Of a DNA stretch of 64,000 nt, positions 47,248 through 55,919 are shown piece after piece (the first letter of the stretch is position 1; each line of letters opens with the position of its first letter). Under the pieces are notes generated by a model, which saw only the letters and a list, made by a program, of their open reading frames with translations, did no database searches and was not told where the DNA came from. The position numbers and the translations under genes were made by a program. The DNA lies in the NCBI RefSeq assembly GCF_024054035.1, contig NZ_JAMXQU010000007.1:62001-126000 (forward strand), written 5' to 3'. Source of the DNA: Asaia lannensis NBRC 102526. GTDB lineage: Bacteria > Pseudomonadota > Alphaproteobacteria > Acetobacterales > Acetobacteraceae.

Positions 47248-48471
47248 ATGCCCCATCCAACCATCACCCCTCGTGTCATCTGGCTTCTCGCAGGTGAGGC
47301 CAGTGGTGATGTGCTTGGGGCCCATCTCATGCAGGCACTTCATGCACGCGACCCACACCTGATTTTCGTCGGGATCGGGGGGCCGCGTATGGAAGCGCTC
47401 GGCATGAGCAGCCTTTTTCCCATGCGCGATCTGGCTGTGATGGGGCTGGTCGAGGTATTGCCTCGTATACGCCAGCTCTCTCAGCGCCTGAACGAGGCCG
47501 TCAATGACGTGGTTCTGCGTCAGCCAGACATGATCGTTACGATCGATTCACCGGGCTTTGCGCTGCGGTTTCTCAAGCGCCTGCGCCATGTAACGGTGCC
47601 GAAAATCCATTATGTCGGCCCGCAGGTCTGGGCCTGGCACGAAAAGCGCGTGCACAGCTTTCCCGAACTCTGGGACCGTCTGCTCTGTCTGCTGCCATTC
47701 GAAGTGGAGTGGTTCGGTCAGCGCGGCGTGGCGGTCGATTTTGTCGGTCATCCGGTTCTGCAATCCGGGTCCGATCACGGTGACGCCAAACGCTTCAGGC
47801 TGCGTCATGGAATAAGCGAAACGGCTCCTGTGCTTGTTCTGATGCCGGGGAGCCGGCGTTCGGAAGTGCCGCGACTGCTGCCTGTTTATGGCAAGATGCT
47901 CGCGCTTCTAAAGGAAAAGCTGCCCGACATCGTGCCGGTCCTGCCGCTCTCGCCTCTGGTCGCCCAGACAGTCCGTGTGGCCGTGGCTCGTTGGCCGGTA
48001 AAACCCATTATCGTGACCGAGCTTCATGACAAGCACGATGCCTTTGCCGCAGCAGGTGCCGCGCTGACCAAGTCCGGCACCTCGACGCTCGAACTGGCTC
48101 TGGCGCATGTGCCTATGGCTGTGGCTTATCGCGTCAATCCGGTAACGGCGTTCATGGCGCGACGCATGATCAAGGTCAAATACGTGGCCATGGTCAATCT
48201 TCTGGCCGGGCATGAGGTCGTGCCGGAGCTTCTGCAGGAGCGCTGCACCCCCGAGCAACTGGCCCGGGAATCTTATGAGCTGCTCACCGATCCTGCTTTG
48301 GGCAACGCGCAAAAACAGGCCTTTGACGACGTGCTGGCTCAGCTTCGCCCTGAGCCATCGGACGCGCATGACGGAACACCCTCCGATGCTGCGGCCGAGG
48401 CGGTCATGCGCATGCTCAATGAAAAACCTGTTGCGAAAGACGCCCTTCCCGTTGACCGGGCTGGTCTCTGA
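47248..48471 (+). CDS. lpxB: Lipid-A-disaccharide synthase
   Basis: Glycosyltransferase that joins UDP-diacylglucosamine and lipid X to form the lipid A disaccharide at the inner membrane. The 407-residue protein has the opening LLAGEASGDVLGAHLM, GIGGPRMEALG, KIHYVGPQVWAWHEKR and the sugar-nucleotide-binding LMPGSRRSE plus TKSGTSTLELAL. It is next to pheT rather than the usual lpxA/fabZ group. The C-terminal 40 residues look variable. Confidence 0.94.
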   Translation: MPHPTITPRVIWLLAGEASGDVLGAHLMQALHARDPHLIFVGIGGPRMEALGMSSLFPMRDLAVMGLVEVLPRIRQLSQRLNEAVNDVVLRQPDMIVTIDSPGFALRFLKRLRHVTVPKIHYVGPQVWAWHEKRVHSFPELWDRLLCLLPFEVEWFGQRGVAVDFVGHPVLQSGSDHGDAKRFRLRHGISETAPVLVLMPGSRRSEVPRLLPVYGKMLALLKEKLPDIVPVLPLSPLVAQTVRVAVARWPVKPIIVTELHDKHDAFAAAGAALTKSGTSTLELALAHVPMAVAYRVNPVTAFMARRMIKVKYVAMVNLLAGHEVVPELLQERCTPEQLARESYELLTDPALGNAQKQAFDDVLAQLRPEPSDAHDGTPSDAAAEAVMRMLNEKPVAKDALPVDRAGL

Positions 48472-48551
48472 GCACGCATCCTGTTTCTGGTCTGCCCGGT
48501 CTGTTTGCGCTGGACTAGCCTGCGGGTGTCGGCCCCTTGGGGCCTGACCTG

Positions 48552-48971
48552 TCAGGCTTTGCCGTAAAGCTGCTCCGGCGAGATTTCCGGCTTGGTGGTG
48601 TCACGCAACCCCTGCGGGACAACCTCGTGATAGAAACAGCTGCGTCGCCCCGTATGGCAGGCCACACCTGTCTGGTTGACGAGCAGCAATACAGCGTCAC
48701 GGTCGCAATCGAGACGGGCTGAAACGAGTGTCTGTCTTTGGCCCGAACTTTCTCCCTTGCGCCACAACGCGTTGCGGCTGCGCGAATAATAGCAGACCTG
48801 ACCCGTCTCGAGTGTTTCTGCCAGAGCCGCGCGGTTCATCCAGGCCAGCATCAGCACGTCATGAGGCGCATCGGCGGACTGGGCGAGGGCGGTAATCAGC
48901 CCATCGTCATTGAAATGCACGGTATCGAGAATGGCGTCGATCGTTGCGCGATCCGGGGGAAGGTAGCTCAT
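48552..48971 (-). CDS. hisI: Phosphoribosyl-AMP cyclohydrolase
   Basis: Third step of histidine biosynthesis, opening the adenine ring of phosphoribosyl-AMP. The 139-residue, single-domain form has the metal-binding motifs LDCDRDAVLLLV and CHTGRRSCFY, and the WRKGESSGQRQ signature. It overlaps ygfZ by four bases (ATGA) although the two functions differ. No other his genes are in the window. Confidence 0.95.
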   Translation of the reverse strand: MSYLPPDRATIDAILDTVHFNDDGLITALAQSADAPHDVLMLAWMNRAALAETLETGQVCYYSRSRNALWRKGESSGQRQTLVSARLDCDRDAVLLLVNQTGVACHTGRRSCFYHEVVPQGLRDTTKPEISPEQLYGKA

Positions 48972-49810
48972 GATGTTTCGTCTCGGAACCAGTCGGGAAT
49001 GAGAGGGGTCAGGGTCGCGCCCTCATGATGGAGGGGCGTAGTCCAGACCTCGCGCCGCAAAAAGGCAAGTCCCATCGTGCCGATACTGCTGCCCATCTGC
49101 CCGACCTCACGCCCATCGGCCATCAGCGGCGTTCCTGCGGGGGGAAGGGGAGCACTGCTGCGAACGGGTAAAAGCCGTTTCTTGACCAGCCCGCGATAAT
49201 GGGTGCGCGCAGTCAGTTCCTGACCCATATAGCAGCCCTTGGTGAAGGAAATTCCGTTCAGCCAGTCGAAATTCGCTTCTATCAGCAATGTCTTTTCGCT
49301 TTCGCAATCGGACGCATCCGGCATGCCCAGCGCAATACGATGGGCGTGATACGCAGAAAGTGAGCGTGCGTTAAGTGAGCGTGCGTTCTGCCCGTCCTCC
49401 TGTTCCGGGGGCGGCTCATGACCGGCAGGGGCAACCCCCAGTCGTCGTGTACCGGCTTGCGGAAGTCTCGGGTCGGGAAGCGCATCCGTTGCGGTGTCAT
49501 CTCCCCAGAGTGCCTCGACGCCCAGATCTGTCATGGTAATCTGCACATCCGCACGCAACCGGAAACGGGTGAGTTTCGCCTTCAGGGTTTCTGCATGGGC
49601 GGCCGGTACATCCAGCAGCAGCCTGTCAGGTTCGTGCCAGATGAAGAAATCCGAAAGGTAGCGCCCCTGAGGGGTCAGATAGCCTGCCCAGACGATTTGA
49701 TCGTCCTTTGCGGCGACCACATCATTGGACACCAGACCCTGAAGAAAGCTCACGCGGTCCTGACCGGTGACGGCGAGAATTTTTCTGTCTGTGAGCCATG
49801 CTCTTGCCAT
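48968..49810 (-). CDS. ygfZ: YgfZ/GcvT-like folate-binding protein with an internal tandem repeat
   Basis: Tetrahydrofolate-dependent factor for maintenance of Fe-S proteins. The 280-residue protein has the diagnostic KGCYMGQE motif in FTKGCYMGQELTARTHYRG, near the middle. A 15-base direct duplication (49358-49372 and 49373-49387) produces NARSLNARSLS within the variable linker. Three consecutive ATG codons occur at the start; the third (49810) has the best distance to GGAG. It is coupled to hisI. Confidence 0.9.
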   Translation of the reverse strand: MARAWLTDRKILAVTGQDRVSFLQGLVSNDVVAAKDDQIVWAGYLTPQGRYLSDFFIWHEPDRLLLDVPAAHAETLKAKLTRFRLRADVQITMTDLGVEALWGDDTATDALPDPRLPQAGTRRLGVAPAGHEPPPEQEDGQNARSLNARSLSAYHAHRIALGMPDASDCESEKTLLIEANFDWLNGISFTKGCYMGQELTARTHYRGLVKKRLLPVRSSAPLPPAGTPLMADGREVGQMGSSIGTMGLAFLRREVWTTPLHHEGATLTPLIPDWFRDETS

Positions 49811-49840
49811 CATCATTCTCCAGTTCCGGCAGTATTGAGT

Positions 49841-49915
49841 TCAGATGCGGGTTGCAGCCGTCAGAAACAAGAGAGAAACTGCGATGGCGACGAGTGGGTT
49901 TTTCATGCGTTGCAT
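49841..49915 (-). CDS. Doubtful 24-aa hydrophobic peptide
   Basis: Upstream of ygfZ on the same strand a 24-codon frame reads MQRMKNPLVAIAVSLLFLTA and ends four residues later. It looks like a signal-peptide or small membrane peptide. No clear ribosome-binding site. It could be a leader peptide or chance. Confidence 0.2.
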   Translation of the reverse strand: MQRMKNPLVAIAVSLLFLTAATRI

Positions 49916-49967
49916 CGTGAGCGCAAGTCATTCCCCGCAGGAGGGGATATCCTGGGAGGCGTGATTT

Positions 49968-52274
49968 TTGCCAGTTACCGAGATCATCGACCCGGCTGAT
50001 CCTGAAGCCGAAACGAGAAGGCGCCGTTTGATCGAGCTTGTCGGCCCCATTCTTGGTGTCGTGCTGGTCATCATCGTGATCGTTGCTGTCACGCTTCATT
50101 CGTATCATCAGACCCGTAAAGGCGTAATTTCGCTTTCTCAGGATCTGCTGAAGGAACAGCAGAAAAACCTGACGCAACAGGTTTCGGATTATCTCGCTCC
50201 CGCACCCGCAACAGCCATTGTGGCGCGCGACCTGCTGACCGACCCCGTGACGGATGAACCGCCTGTGGTCTTCCTGGCCTACGGCGCCTCCATGCTGCGC
50301 AATGTCCAGCAGGTCGAGAGCTTCTATCTTGCCGATGACCGGGGCTCGTTCTGGTTTATCGATCGTTCCCCCACAGACATTGCCGATGGGATGGAGTGGG
50401 TTCATCTGATACCGGCGCAAAACGTTTTCCGGCACTGGTATTACGACAAGAACGGTATTCTCGTTCGCACGGCGGACACCCCCGCCAAGCACTACGATCC
50501 CAGACAGAGACCCTGGTACAAGGGAGCGTTCGAGCATCCGGACCTGAACTGGTCCGATCCTTATCCCACTGTCGCAACGGAACAGCTGATCGTCACGGCA
50601 GCGAGCATGCTGCATACGTCAGACGGGCATAAGGCTGTCTTTGCAATCAATATTTCCCTGAATCGCCTGACCGATTTTCTTGCGGCCATCAAGATCGGCA
50701 AAAGCGGCAAGGCCGTGGTGGTGGACAAGGAAGGACACCTCATCGCAGGCAGCCATCTGATCGATGTAGCGCGAAAAGCGAACTGGCAATTCGACAAGAT
50801 GCAGCTCGACCCGGTGACGCAGCCTGTGTTCACCCGGGCGCTTGCGCTCTATCACATCTATGGCGCGGGTATTCACCTGATCAAGGCGCGCGACGCGCAA
50901 TACGTCACCATCATGGCTTCCCTGCACAAGATCCGCCCCGGCTGGATCCTGATGCTGAATGCACCTGAAGACGATTTCGCGGCATTTGCTGCCGCAGCCG
51001 GGCGTCAGGGGATGCTTTTCTCTCTGGTGATCGTTGTGCTTGCGGCCCTGCTTGCCGGGTTCCTCGTGCGTCAGAACCGACGTACAGAGCGCCTTCAGCG
51101 CCAGATACGTTACGAGCGCGCCCAGGTTTCAGCCGAGAGTCAGGCGCTGAATGCCATGGCCGGTACGCCGAACCTGCTCGATCCCAGTCATGATGCGCCG
51201 CTGCTGACGCAACGTCTGGCCGAACTGGCCAAGGCGCGTCGTGTCAGTCTCTGGCGCTCTGTGGGCGAGGACGAACGCCTGCTTTGCGAGGATTCCTATG
51301 ACAGTGGCAGTGATGCGCATAGTGCTGGCATGGAGCTGTCACATAGCGATCTGAAGGCGTTTTTCAATCTGCTCATGGCAGGAGATGTCATCGAGAGTTC
51401 CAATGCTGCGACACAGGAGGGGCTGAGAACCTTCCAGCGTATCTTCATGACGCAGATCGGTTCAAAATCCGTCTATATCCAGCCGATCCTCGCCAGAGGT
51501 TCGGTGATCGGCATGTGCGTTCTCGAAGATGCGCTCCGTGCGCATGCCGTATCCCATATCATCGCCATCGTGGCCGAGATCGCCGCAGTGCGTTTTGCCA
51601 GTATGCGCGCCGATGAGGCGATGTCGGAAAAACCCGCAGAAAAACAGCATGTGGATTACGGATCCATCGCCACGCGTCTGGATGAAGGGTTTATCGCTGC
51701 CCCGCAGCAGGACGGACGTTCGGAACTGCCAGCGGGTCAGTATTCCATGGTGCCGATCGCAACGATCCTGTTCCAGGATTCCACAACCGAGGCAACGGTC
51801 GATCTGATCCCCGTCGTGCAGCATCTCGTCGAGAAATTTCAGGAGATCGTGCAGAAAGAGCATCTGTTCTCTGCACAGCTTCTTGCCAACAGGCTGGTGC
51901 TGATCGGGGGGTGCTCGCAGGAGCCCGATCCGGATGCGGCACGACGCGTGGCCGATGCCCTGCTGGCTCTGCGCGAGCTGGTTCTGGTTACGTTGTCCGA
52001 TGCCGATCTGACGCCGAGTTTCCGCATCGGCCTCGATGTCGGGCGGGTCTACGGGGCTATGCTCGGTGCCGATCCAAGTGTTTTCAATGTGTGGGGCGAA
52101 GCGGCCCAGACATCCGAACTGCTTGCGATCAGCGCGCCGGATTCCGGGACCATTCAGGTGTCCGAAGCCGCACATGCCCTGCTGCGTGACTACTATCTCT
52201 TCCGGCCGCGCGGCATGTTCTATCTGCCGGGGCTTGGCATCACCAGCACCTATGTTCTGGCGGCAAGACGTTGA
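49968..52274 (+). CDS. dCache-GAF receptor with a degenerate class III cyclase-like domain
   Basis: A 768-residue inner membrane receptor heading the Mla-like operon. Helix 1 is about residues 28-46; the periplasmic part (47-345) is a dCache sensor with the signature YDPRQRPWYKGA (176-187); helix 2 is about 350-367; a GAF-like domain spans about 400-545; the end (590-768) resembles class III adenylate/guanylate cyclases. The first metal Asp is kept (Asp604, LFQDS), but by my alignment the second is Asn641, and the catalytic Asn and Arg are Gln714 and Glu717 (VWGEAAQTSELL), so activity is unlikely. TTG start with GGGAGG eight bases upstream. The stop overlaps mlaE. Confidence 0.85.
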   Translation: MPVTEIIDPADPEAETRRRRLIELVGPILGVVLVIIVIVAVTLHSYHQTRKGVISLSQDLLKEQQKNLTQQVSDYLAPAPATAIVARDLLTDPVTDEPPVVFLAYGASMLRNVQQVESFYLADDRGSFWFIDRSPTDIADGMEWVHLIPAQNVFRHWYYDKNGILVRTADTPAKHYDPRQRPWYKGAFEHPDLNWSDPYPTVATEQLIVTAASMLHTSDGHKAVFAINISLNRLTDFLAAIKIGKSGKAVVVDKEGHLIAGSHLIDVARKANWQFDKMQLDPVTQPVFTRALALYHIYGAGIHLIKARDAQYVTIMASLHKIRPGWILMLNAPEDDFAAFAAAAGRQGMLFSLVIVVLAALLAGFLVRQNRRTERLQRQIRYERAQVSAESQALNAMAGTPNLLDPSHDAPLLTQRLAELAKARRVSLWRSVGEDERLLCEDSYDSGSDAHSAGMELSHSDLKAFFNLLMAGDVIESSNAATQEGLRTFQRIFMTQIGSKSVYIQPILARGSVIGMCVLEDALRAHAVSHIIAIVAEIAAVRFASMRADEAMSEKPAEKQHVDYGSIATRLDEGFIAAPQQDGRSELPAGQYSMVPIATILFQDSTTEATVDLIPVVQHLVEKFQEIVQKEHLFSAQLLANRLVLIGGCSQEPDPDAARRVADALLALRELVLVTLSDADLTPSFRIGLDVGRVYGAMLGADPSVFNVWGEAAQTSELLAISAPDSGTIQVSEAAHALLRDYYLFRPRGMFYLPGLGITSTYVLAARR

Positions 52275-53077
52275 GCGACGATTTTCCTCTCTATCGTCGT
52301 CTGCTGGCCGGACTGGGGGCACTGACACGCAAACAGCTCAGGTTTTCGCTCATGCTTGTGGGAGCGAGTTGGGGAGTCGTGCGCGAGGCCTGCCGACCGA
52401 CCTCATGGCGTCGTACGGTTCTGTACGAATTCAAGAGCACATTGCGTCAGGCAGCCGGGGGCGGGCTTTTCAGCACGCTGTTCACGGCTGCCCTGACAGG
52501 GTTCGGCATCGTGGCGCAGGCAATCTACTGGCTTGGCATCGCAGGCATGGCGGACTCGACCGATTCACTGCTTGCAACCGTGCTTGTGCGCGAGATTGCC
52601 CCTGTGCTCGTCGGGATCATCCTGCTCGGACGCAGCGGAATGCTCAGCCTTACCCAGCTGGGTCAGCTTACGCTGGGGGGTGAATTACGTGCCCTTCAGG
52701 GGCAGGGTATCGATCCGTTCCTGACACTGGTCATGCCAAGGGCACTGGCTATGATGCTGAGTTCGTTCACACTCGGTGTGGTTTTCAGTCTGATATCGCT
52801 CTCGGTGGGTTATGGCGTCTGTCGCGTGCATTCGGTCATCACCATGCCGATCTGGACGTTTCTCTATGATATTGTGGGGGCGATGAAGCCGATCGATTAT
52901 ATCGGTATTCCCCTCAAACTCATCATCGGTGGCTTTCTTCTCAGTCTGGCCACGCAGCTGACCGGATTGGACGCTACGCGCTCCGACACGCTGGCAACGC
53001 TGCTCCCGCGCGGTTTTGCACGTGGCATCATGGTGATCATGGTCGTCAATGTCGTGCTCGGGGTGACCGTGGCATGA
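52271..53077 (+). CDS. mlaE: MlaE-type lipid ABC transporter permease
   Basis: A 268-residue inner membrane permease of the Mla/MCE family, which moves phospholipids between the membranes. The conserved core VLVREIAPVLVGIILLGRSG (residues 98-117) leads to GELRALQGQGIDPFLTLVMPRALA. Five to six membrane helices are expected. The TTG start overlaps the receptor stop, and its own stop overlaps the next gene (ATGA), so the permease is made together with the receptor and ATPase-like subunit. Confidence 0.88.
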   Translation: MSDDFPLYRRLLAGLGALTRKQLRFSLMLVGASWGVVREACRPTSWRRTVLYEFKSTLRQAAGGGLFSTLFTAALTGFGIVAQAIYWLGIAGMADSTDSLLATVLVREIAPVLVGIILLGRSGMLSLTQLGQLTLGGELRALQGQGIDPFLTLVMPRALAMMLSSFTLGVVFSLISLSVGYGVCRVHSVITMPIWTFLYDIVGAMKPIDYIGIPLKLIIGGFLLSLATQLTGLDATRSDTLATLLPRGFARGIMVIMVVNVVLGVTVA

Positions 53078-53775
53078 GCGATACCCTTTCCGCTGCGCTG
53101 GAGCTGCGTGAGGCACGACCCGTTTTCGAGGAAAGCGGCCTGACCTCAATTCCCTATTCGCTCAGGCTTATGCCCGGCGATTGTATGCTCATCGCCTGCC
53201 GCGACCCGATGCGTGCCACACGCTTTGCCGAGCTCTGCTCCGGGATGACACCGCTCGTTTCGGGTCAGGTCCTGTGCGAGGGGCTGGACTGGGACGAACT
53301 GCCCGAGCAGCGGGCGTGGGCCCTGCGTGGGCGTATTGGTCGCATCATGCAGCAGGGGGCATGGATCGATCTGTTCGGCACGGATCTGAATATCCTTTTG
53401 CAGCAGCTGCACCATACACGCACGCCGACGAACACGCTGGTGGACGAGGCGATTGCCCTTTCGCGTCGTTTCGGTCTGCCGGGACTACCGACCTTGCCAC
53501 CAGGCCAGCTGAGTACAGCCGATCTTGCACGCGCTGCCTGTGTGCGCGCCTTTCTTGGCGAGCCAAGATTGCTGTTGCTCGAAGATCCTGTGGAGCTGGA
53601 AACCGCTGACATGATGACCGCTTTTCTGGCCGAACTCACAGCAGCACGCGAGCGTGGATGCGGCGTGATCTGGTTCTCGCGCGAACCCGATCTCTGGCGC
53701 GGTTATCAGGCCGATGGAACGCAACGATACAGATTACTGGATGAAGGTCTCATGCCGATGAAGCGGGGGGTGTGA
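53074..53775 (+). CDS. mlaF: MlaF-position ABC ATPase-like subunit with lost catalytic motifs
   Basis: A 233-residue protein in the position of MlaF, with a recognisable ABC fold but broken motifs. The Walker A site reads IACRDPMRAT (40-49), with no Gly-rich loop and Arg in place of the essential Lys. The signature is LPPGQ (141-145) instead of LSGGQ. Walker B/catalytic Glu are swapped to LLLLEDP (166-172) instead of LLLLDEP. The H-loop has SRE (202-204) where His is expected; the Q-loop Gln survives (about 93). It probably cannot hydrolyse ATP. The frame is intact, so it is not a pseudogene. Overlaps both neighbours. Confidence 0.82.
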   Translation: MSDTLSAALELREARPVFEESGLTSIPYSLRLMPGDCMLIACRDPMRATRFAELCSGMTPLVSGQVLCEGLDWDELPEQRAWALRGRIGRIMQQGAWIDLFGTDLNILLQQLHHTRTPTNTLVDEAIALSRRFGLPGLPTLPPGQLSTADLARAACVRAFLGEPRLLLLEDPVELETADMMTAFLAELTAARERGCGVIWFSREPDLWRGYQADGTQRYRLLDEGLMPMKRGV

Positions 53776-54740
53776 TGTTTCGCGTACGCTCGAATTCCGG
53801 AACCGACAGCCGCACACGGCCCCTGTTGCGCATACGCTATGCGGATGAATGGGTAGGCATGCTGGTGGTGGCCACGTTCGGTCTGTTCATTTTTGCCATT
53901 ATCGAAGCCGGTGTGCTGCGCGAATGGCTGACTCCATCAGGTAAGCTGCATTTCAATCTGCCCGAAAGCGGTATCGCCGGTCTGGCCGTGGGCAACGATA
54001 TCGAACTCATGGGTATACGCATTGGCGCCATACGTTCGGTGAAGATCAACCCACATGGCAATATGTATGCAGTTGCCGATATCGATCCGCAGTTCGAACC
54101 CTATATCCGCAAGGACAGCAAGGCGATCATCCGTCATCGTTTCGTGGTGGCCGGAGCCAGCTATATCGAGCTCGAACGCAGCAAGGGTCCGCGCATGGAC
54201 TGGGAATTTGCCGAGCTCGAAGCCACGGTCGAACCCAATCCTGCCGACATGATCACCAAGACGATCAGCGATATCCGGGCCGGCATGATGCCGAGCCTGC
54301 GTAACGCCGACAGGATCATGGCCGATCTTGCTGCGGTGACCACCTCGATCCGGAGCGGCAAGGGGTCGGTCGGCGGTCTGATCATGGATGACAAGCTGCT
54401 CAACCAGGCCGATGCCGTACTCAGGACCCTGCAGGACAGCATAGAGCGTCTCAAACCCATCGAAGCACAGGTTTCGGGTGTTCTGAAGCAGACTGAAGGA
54501 ACGATGAGCAATCTGCGTTCGAGCAGCAACGACGTGAAAAAGGCCACCCCCCAGCTCAAGCAGACAATGGCGCATCTCGATGCGGCGAGCGCACAATTGC
54601 CCGCGCTTCTCACTCAGGCCCAGGCGACGGCGATCAGTCTCAAGCGTCTGACGGACCAGTTGCGTGGCTTGTGGATCCTCGGCGGAAGCGGAAGCAAGCA
54701 GCCTGCACGCAGACTGCCCGCGGGAGACATCAAGCCATGA
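53775..54740 (+). CDS. mlaD: MlaD-type MCE-domain protein
   Basis: A 321-residue substrate-binding protein anchored in the inner membrane. An N-terminal helix (about 29-48) is followed by one MCE domain (about 55-135) with ESGIAGLAVGNDIELMGIRI and VVAGASYIELE, then a long alpha-helical stretch (about 150-300) rich in Q, T, L and A that may form a tube or coiled coil across the periplasm. The start shares one base with the previous stop (TGATG). Confidence 0.88.
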   Translation: MFRVRSNSGTDSRTRPLLRIRYADEWVGMLVVATFGLFIFAIIEAGVLREWLTPSGKLHFNLPESGIAGLAVGNDIELMGIRIGAIRSVKINPHGNMYAVADIDPQFEPYIRKDSKAIIRHRFVVAGASYIELERSKGPRMDWEFAELEATVEPNPADMITKTISDIRAGMMPSLRNADRIMADLAAVTTSIRSGKGSVGGLIMDDKLLNQADAVLRTLQDSIERLKPIEAQVSGVLKQTEGTMSNLRSSSNDVKKATPQLKQTMAHLDAASAQLPALLTQAQATAISLKRLTDQLRGLWILGGSGSKQPARRLPAGDIKP

Positions 54741-55573
54741 ATGCGCGTCATGCAGCTCTGTGCATCGTGATGATCGGGCTGGCCGGGTGCGGCGGCAACG
54801 CGGGCAAGGAGGTCGCCCGGACCGATCAGGATTATGTCAATGCCATGGATGTCGGTCGCGACTCCTTCGACCTTACCCATGCCGATCAGGCGCGCGCCCA
54901 GTTTGAGACGGCTTACGGTCGTGCCCTGCTGCGAGACGACCTGAACGCGATAAGCGACGCGGGCTATAATCTCGCAGTTGCTGATCTCGCCATGGGGAGG
55001 GCGCAAAGCGCCCTGCAGACAGTGAACCGGGTGCATCATGACATGGTACTTCGTGGCGATAGCACCAGCCCTGCGCTCGATCTGGTTGCCATGGCTGCCT
55101 ATTGCCGCCTCGGCCGGTATGCCGAGGCGAGCGATCTGGGCAGGCATATCGTAACGGACAACCCTGCGCTGATCGAACGTCGCGCGTTCTTCTCGGGTCT
55201 GGCCTCTGACGGTCTGGGCGATACGGGCGGTCTGGCGGCGGCACTCGCTGCCATGCCCGCGTCGCTGCATCCGCCCATGCTCGAACAGGCAGATCGTGCC
55301 GAATTGTCGTCGCGTCTCGCTTTCAGACAGGGACGCTTCGATGATGCCGAATTGCAGGCGCGTGCGGCAGTCGCACTGCGCCGCGATAGGCTCGATTATC
55401 GCGGCATGGCTCGGGCTCTGGATTGCGCGGCCGTTGCTGCGCAGGGGGCAGGGCAGATGTCACGCGCAGAAGCCTATCGTGCGCGCGCAGCGCAAAGCCG
55501 CGCCCAGGTTGCGCCGGGCGATCATACTTCCGACGGCGATACAGGCAGCAAGGCAGACCGGTCGTCAGGCTGA
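54737..55573 (+). CDS. TPR-like lipoprotein at the end of the Mla-like operon
   Basis: A 278-residue lipoprotein: signal peptide ending in the lipobox LAGC with lipid-bearing Cys18. The mature part is almost wholly alpha-helical, with repeated A/L-rich helical pairs like TPR repeats (for example ALLRDDLNAISDAGYNLAVA and ELQARAAVALRRDRLDYRGM). It replaces MlaC/MlaB, which are absent. Its start overlaps mlaD (ATGA). A partner role in lipid transfer or in scaffolding the outer-membrane side is inferred from position only. Confidence 0.8.
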   Translation: MNARHAALCIVMIGLAGCGGNAGKEVARTDQDYVNAMDVGRDSFDLTHADQARAQFETAYGRALLRDDLNAISDAGYNLAVADLAMGRAQSALQTVNRVHHDMVLRGDSTSPALDLVAMAAYCRLGRYAEASDLGRHIVTDNPALIERRAFFSGLASDGLGDTGGLAAALAAMPASLHPPMLEQADRAELSSRLAFRQGRFDDAELQARAAVALRRDRLDYRGMARALDCAAVAAQGAGQMSRAEAYRARAAQSRAQVAPGDHTSDGDTGSKADRSSG

Positions 55574-55613
55574 ACCGGTTCGAGCCGATACAATCATGCG
55601 ACGGCTGTCCGTT

Positions 55614-55919
55614 TCAGGCGGCGCCGGTCGGCAGATCGCGCAGATCCCTGCCGCGCATCCGGTGTGTTGCCATGATCGTAAGCCCGAGCGAGGCCAGAAT
55701 GCCGGCGACAGAAGCCGTACCGAACCATGTGAGCACACCGCACGCAAAGCCAAGCTTCAGGCAGAGATATAAAGCCACCGCCGGAAAGGTCAGACGACAT
55801 GCGGCCAGAGGCAGTGACGGTAAACAGGGCAGCGCAAGGACACGGCAGAACTTGGACTGGAGCAGGGCATGCGCGACAAGCGCAATGCTCCACAACATCA
55901 CGGCAGCAAGAACGGTCAT
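55614..55919 (-). CDS. DUF3325-domain membrane protein
   Basis: A 101-residue protein with about three membrane helices, of the small DUF3325 family that accompanies PepSY-TM proteins in iron-uptake loci. It overlaps the PepSY gene by four bases (ATGA). Role unknown; probably part of a membrane reductase complex. Confidence 0.75.
   Translation of the reverse strand: MTVLAAVMLWSIALVAHALLQSKFCRVLALPCLPSLPLAACRLTFPAVALYLCLKLGFACGVLTWFGTASVAGILASLGLTIMATHRMRGRDLRDLPTGAA

Noticed and set aside
53074-53775. Reading the MlaF-like gene as a pseudogene or sequencing error
   Set aside because: The frame is intact, the length is near normal, overlaps with both neighbours are preserved, and substitutions fall specifically at catalytic motifs without indels.
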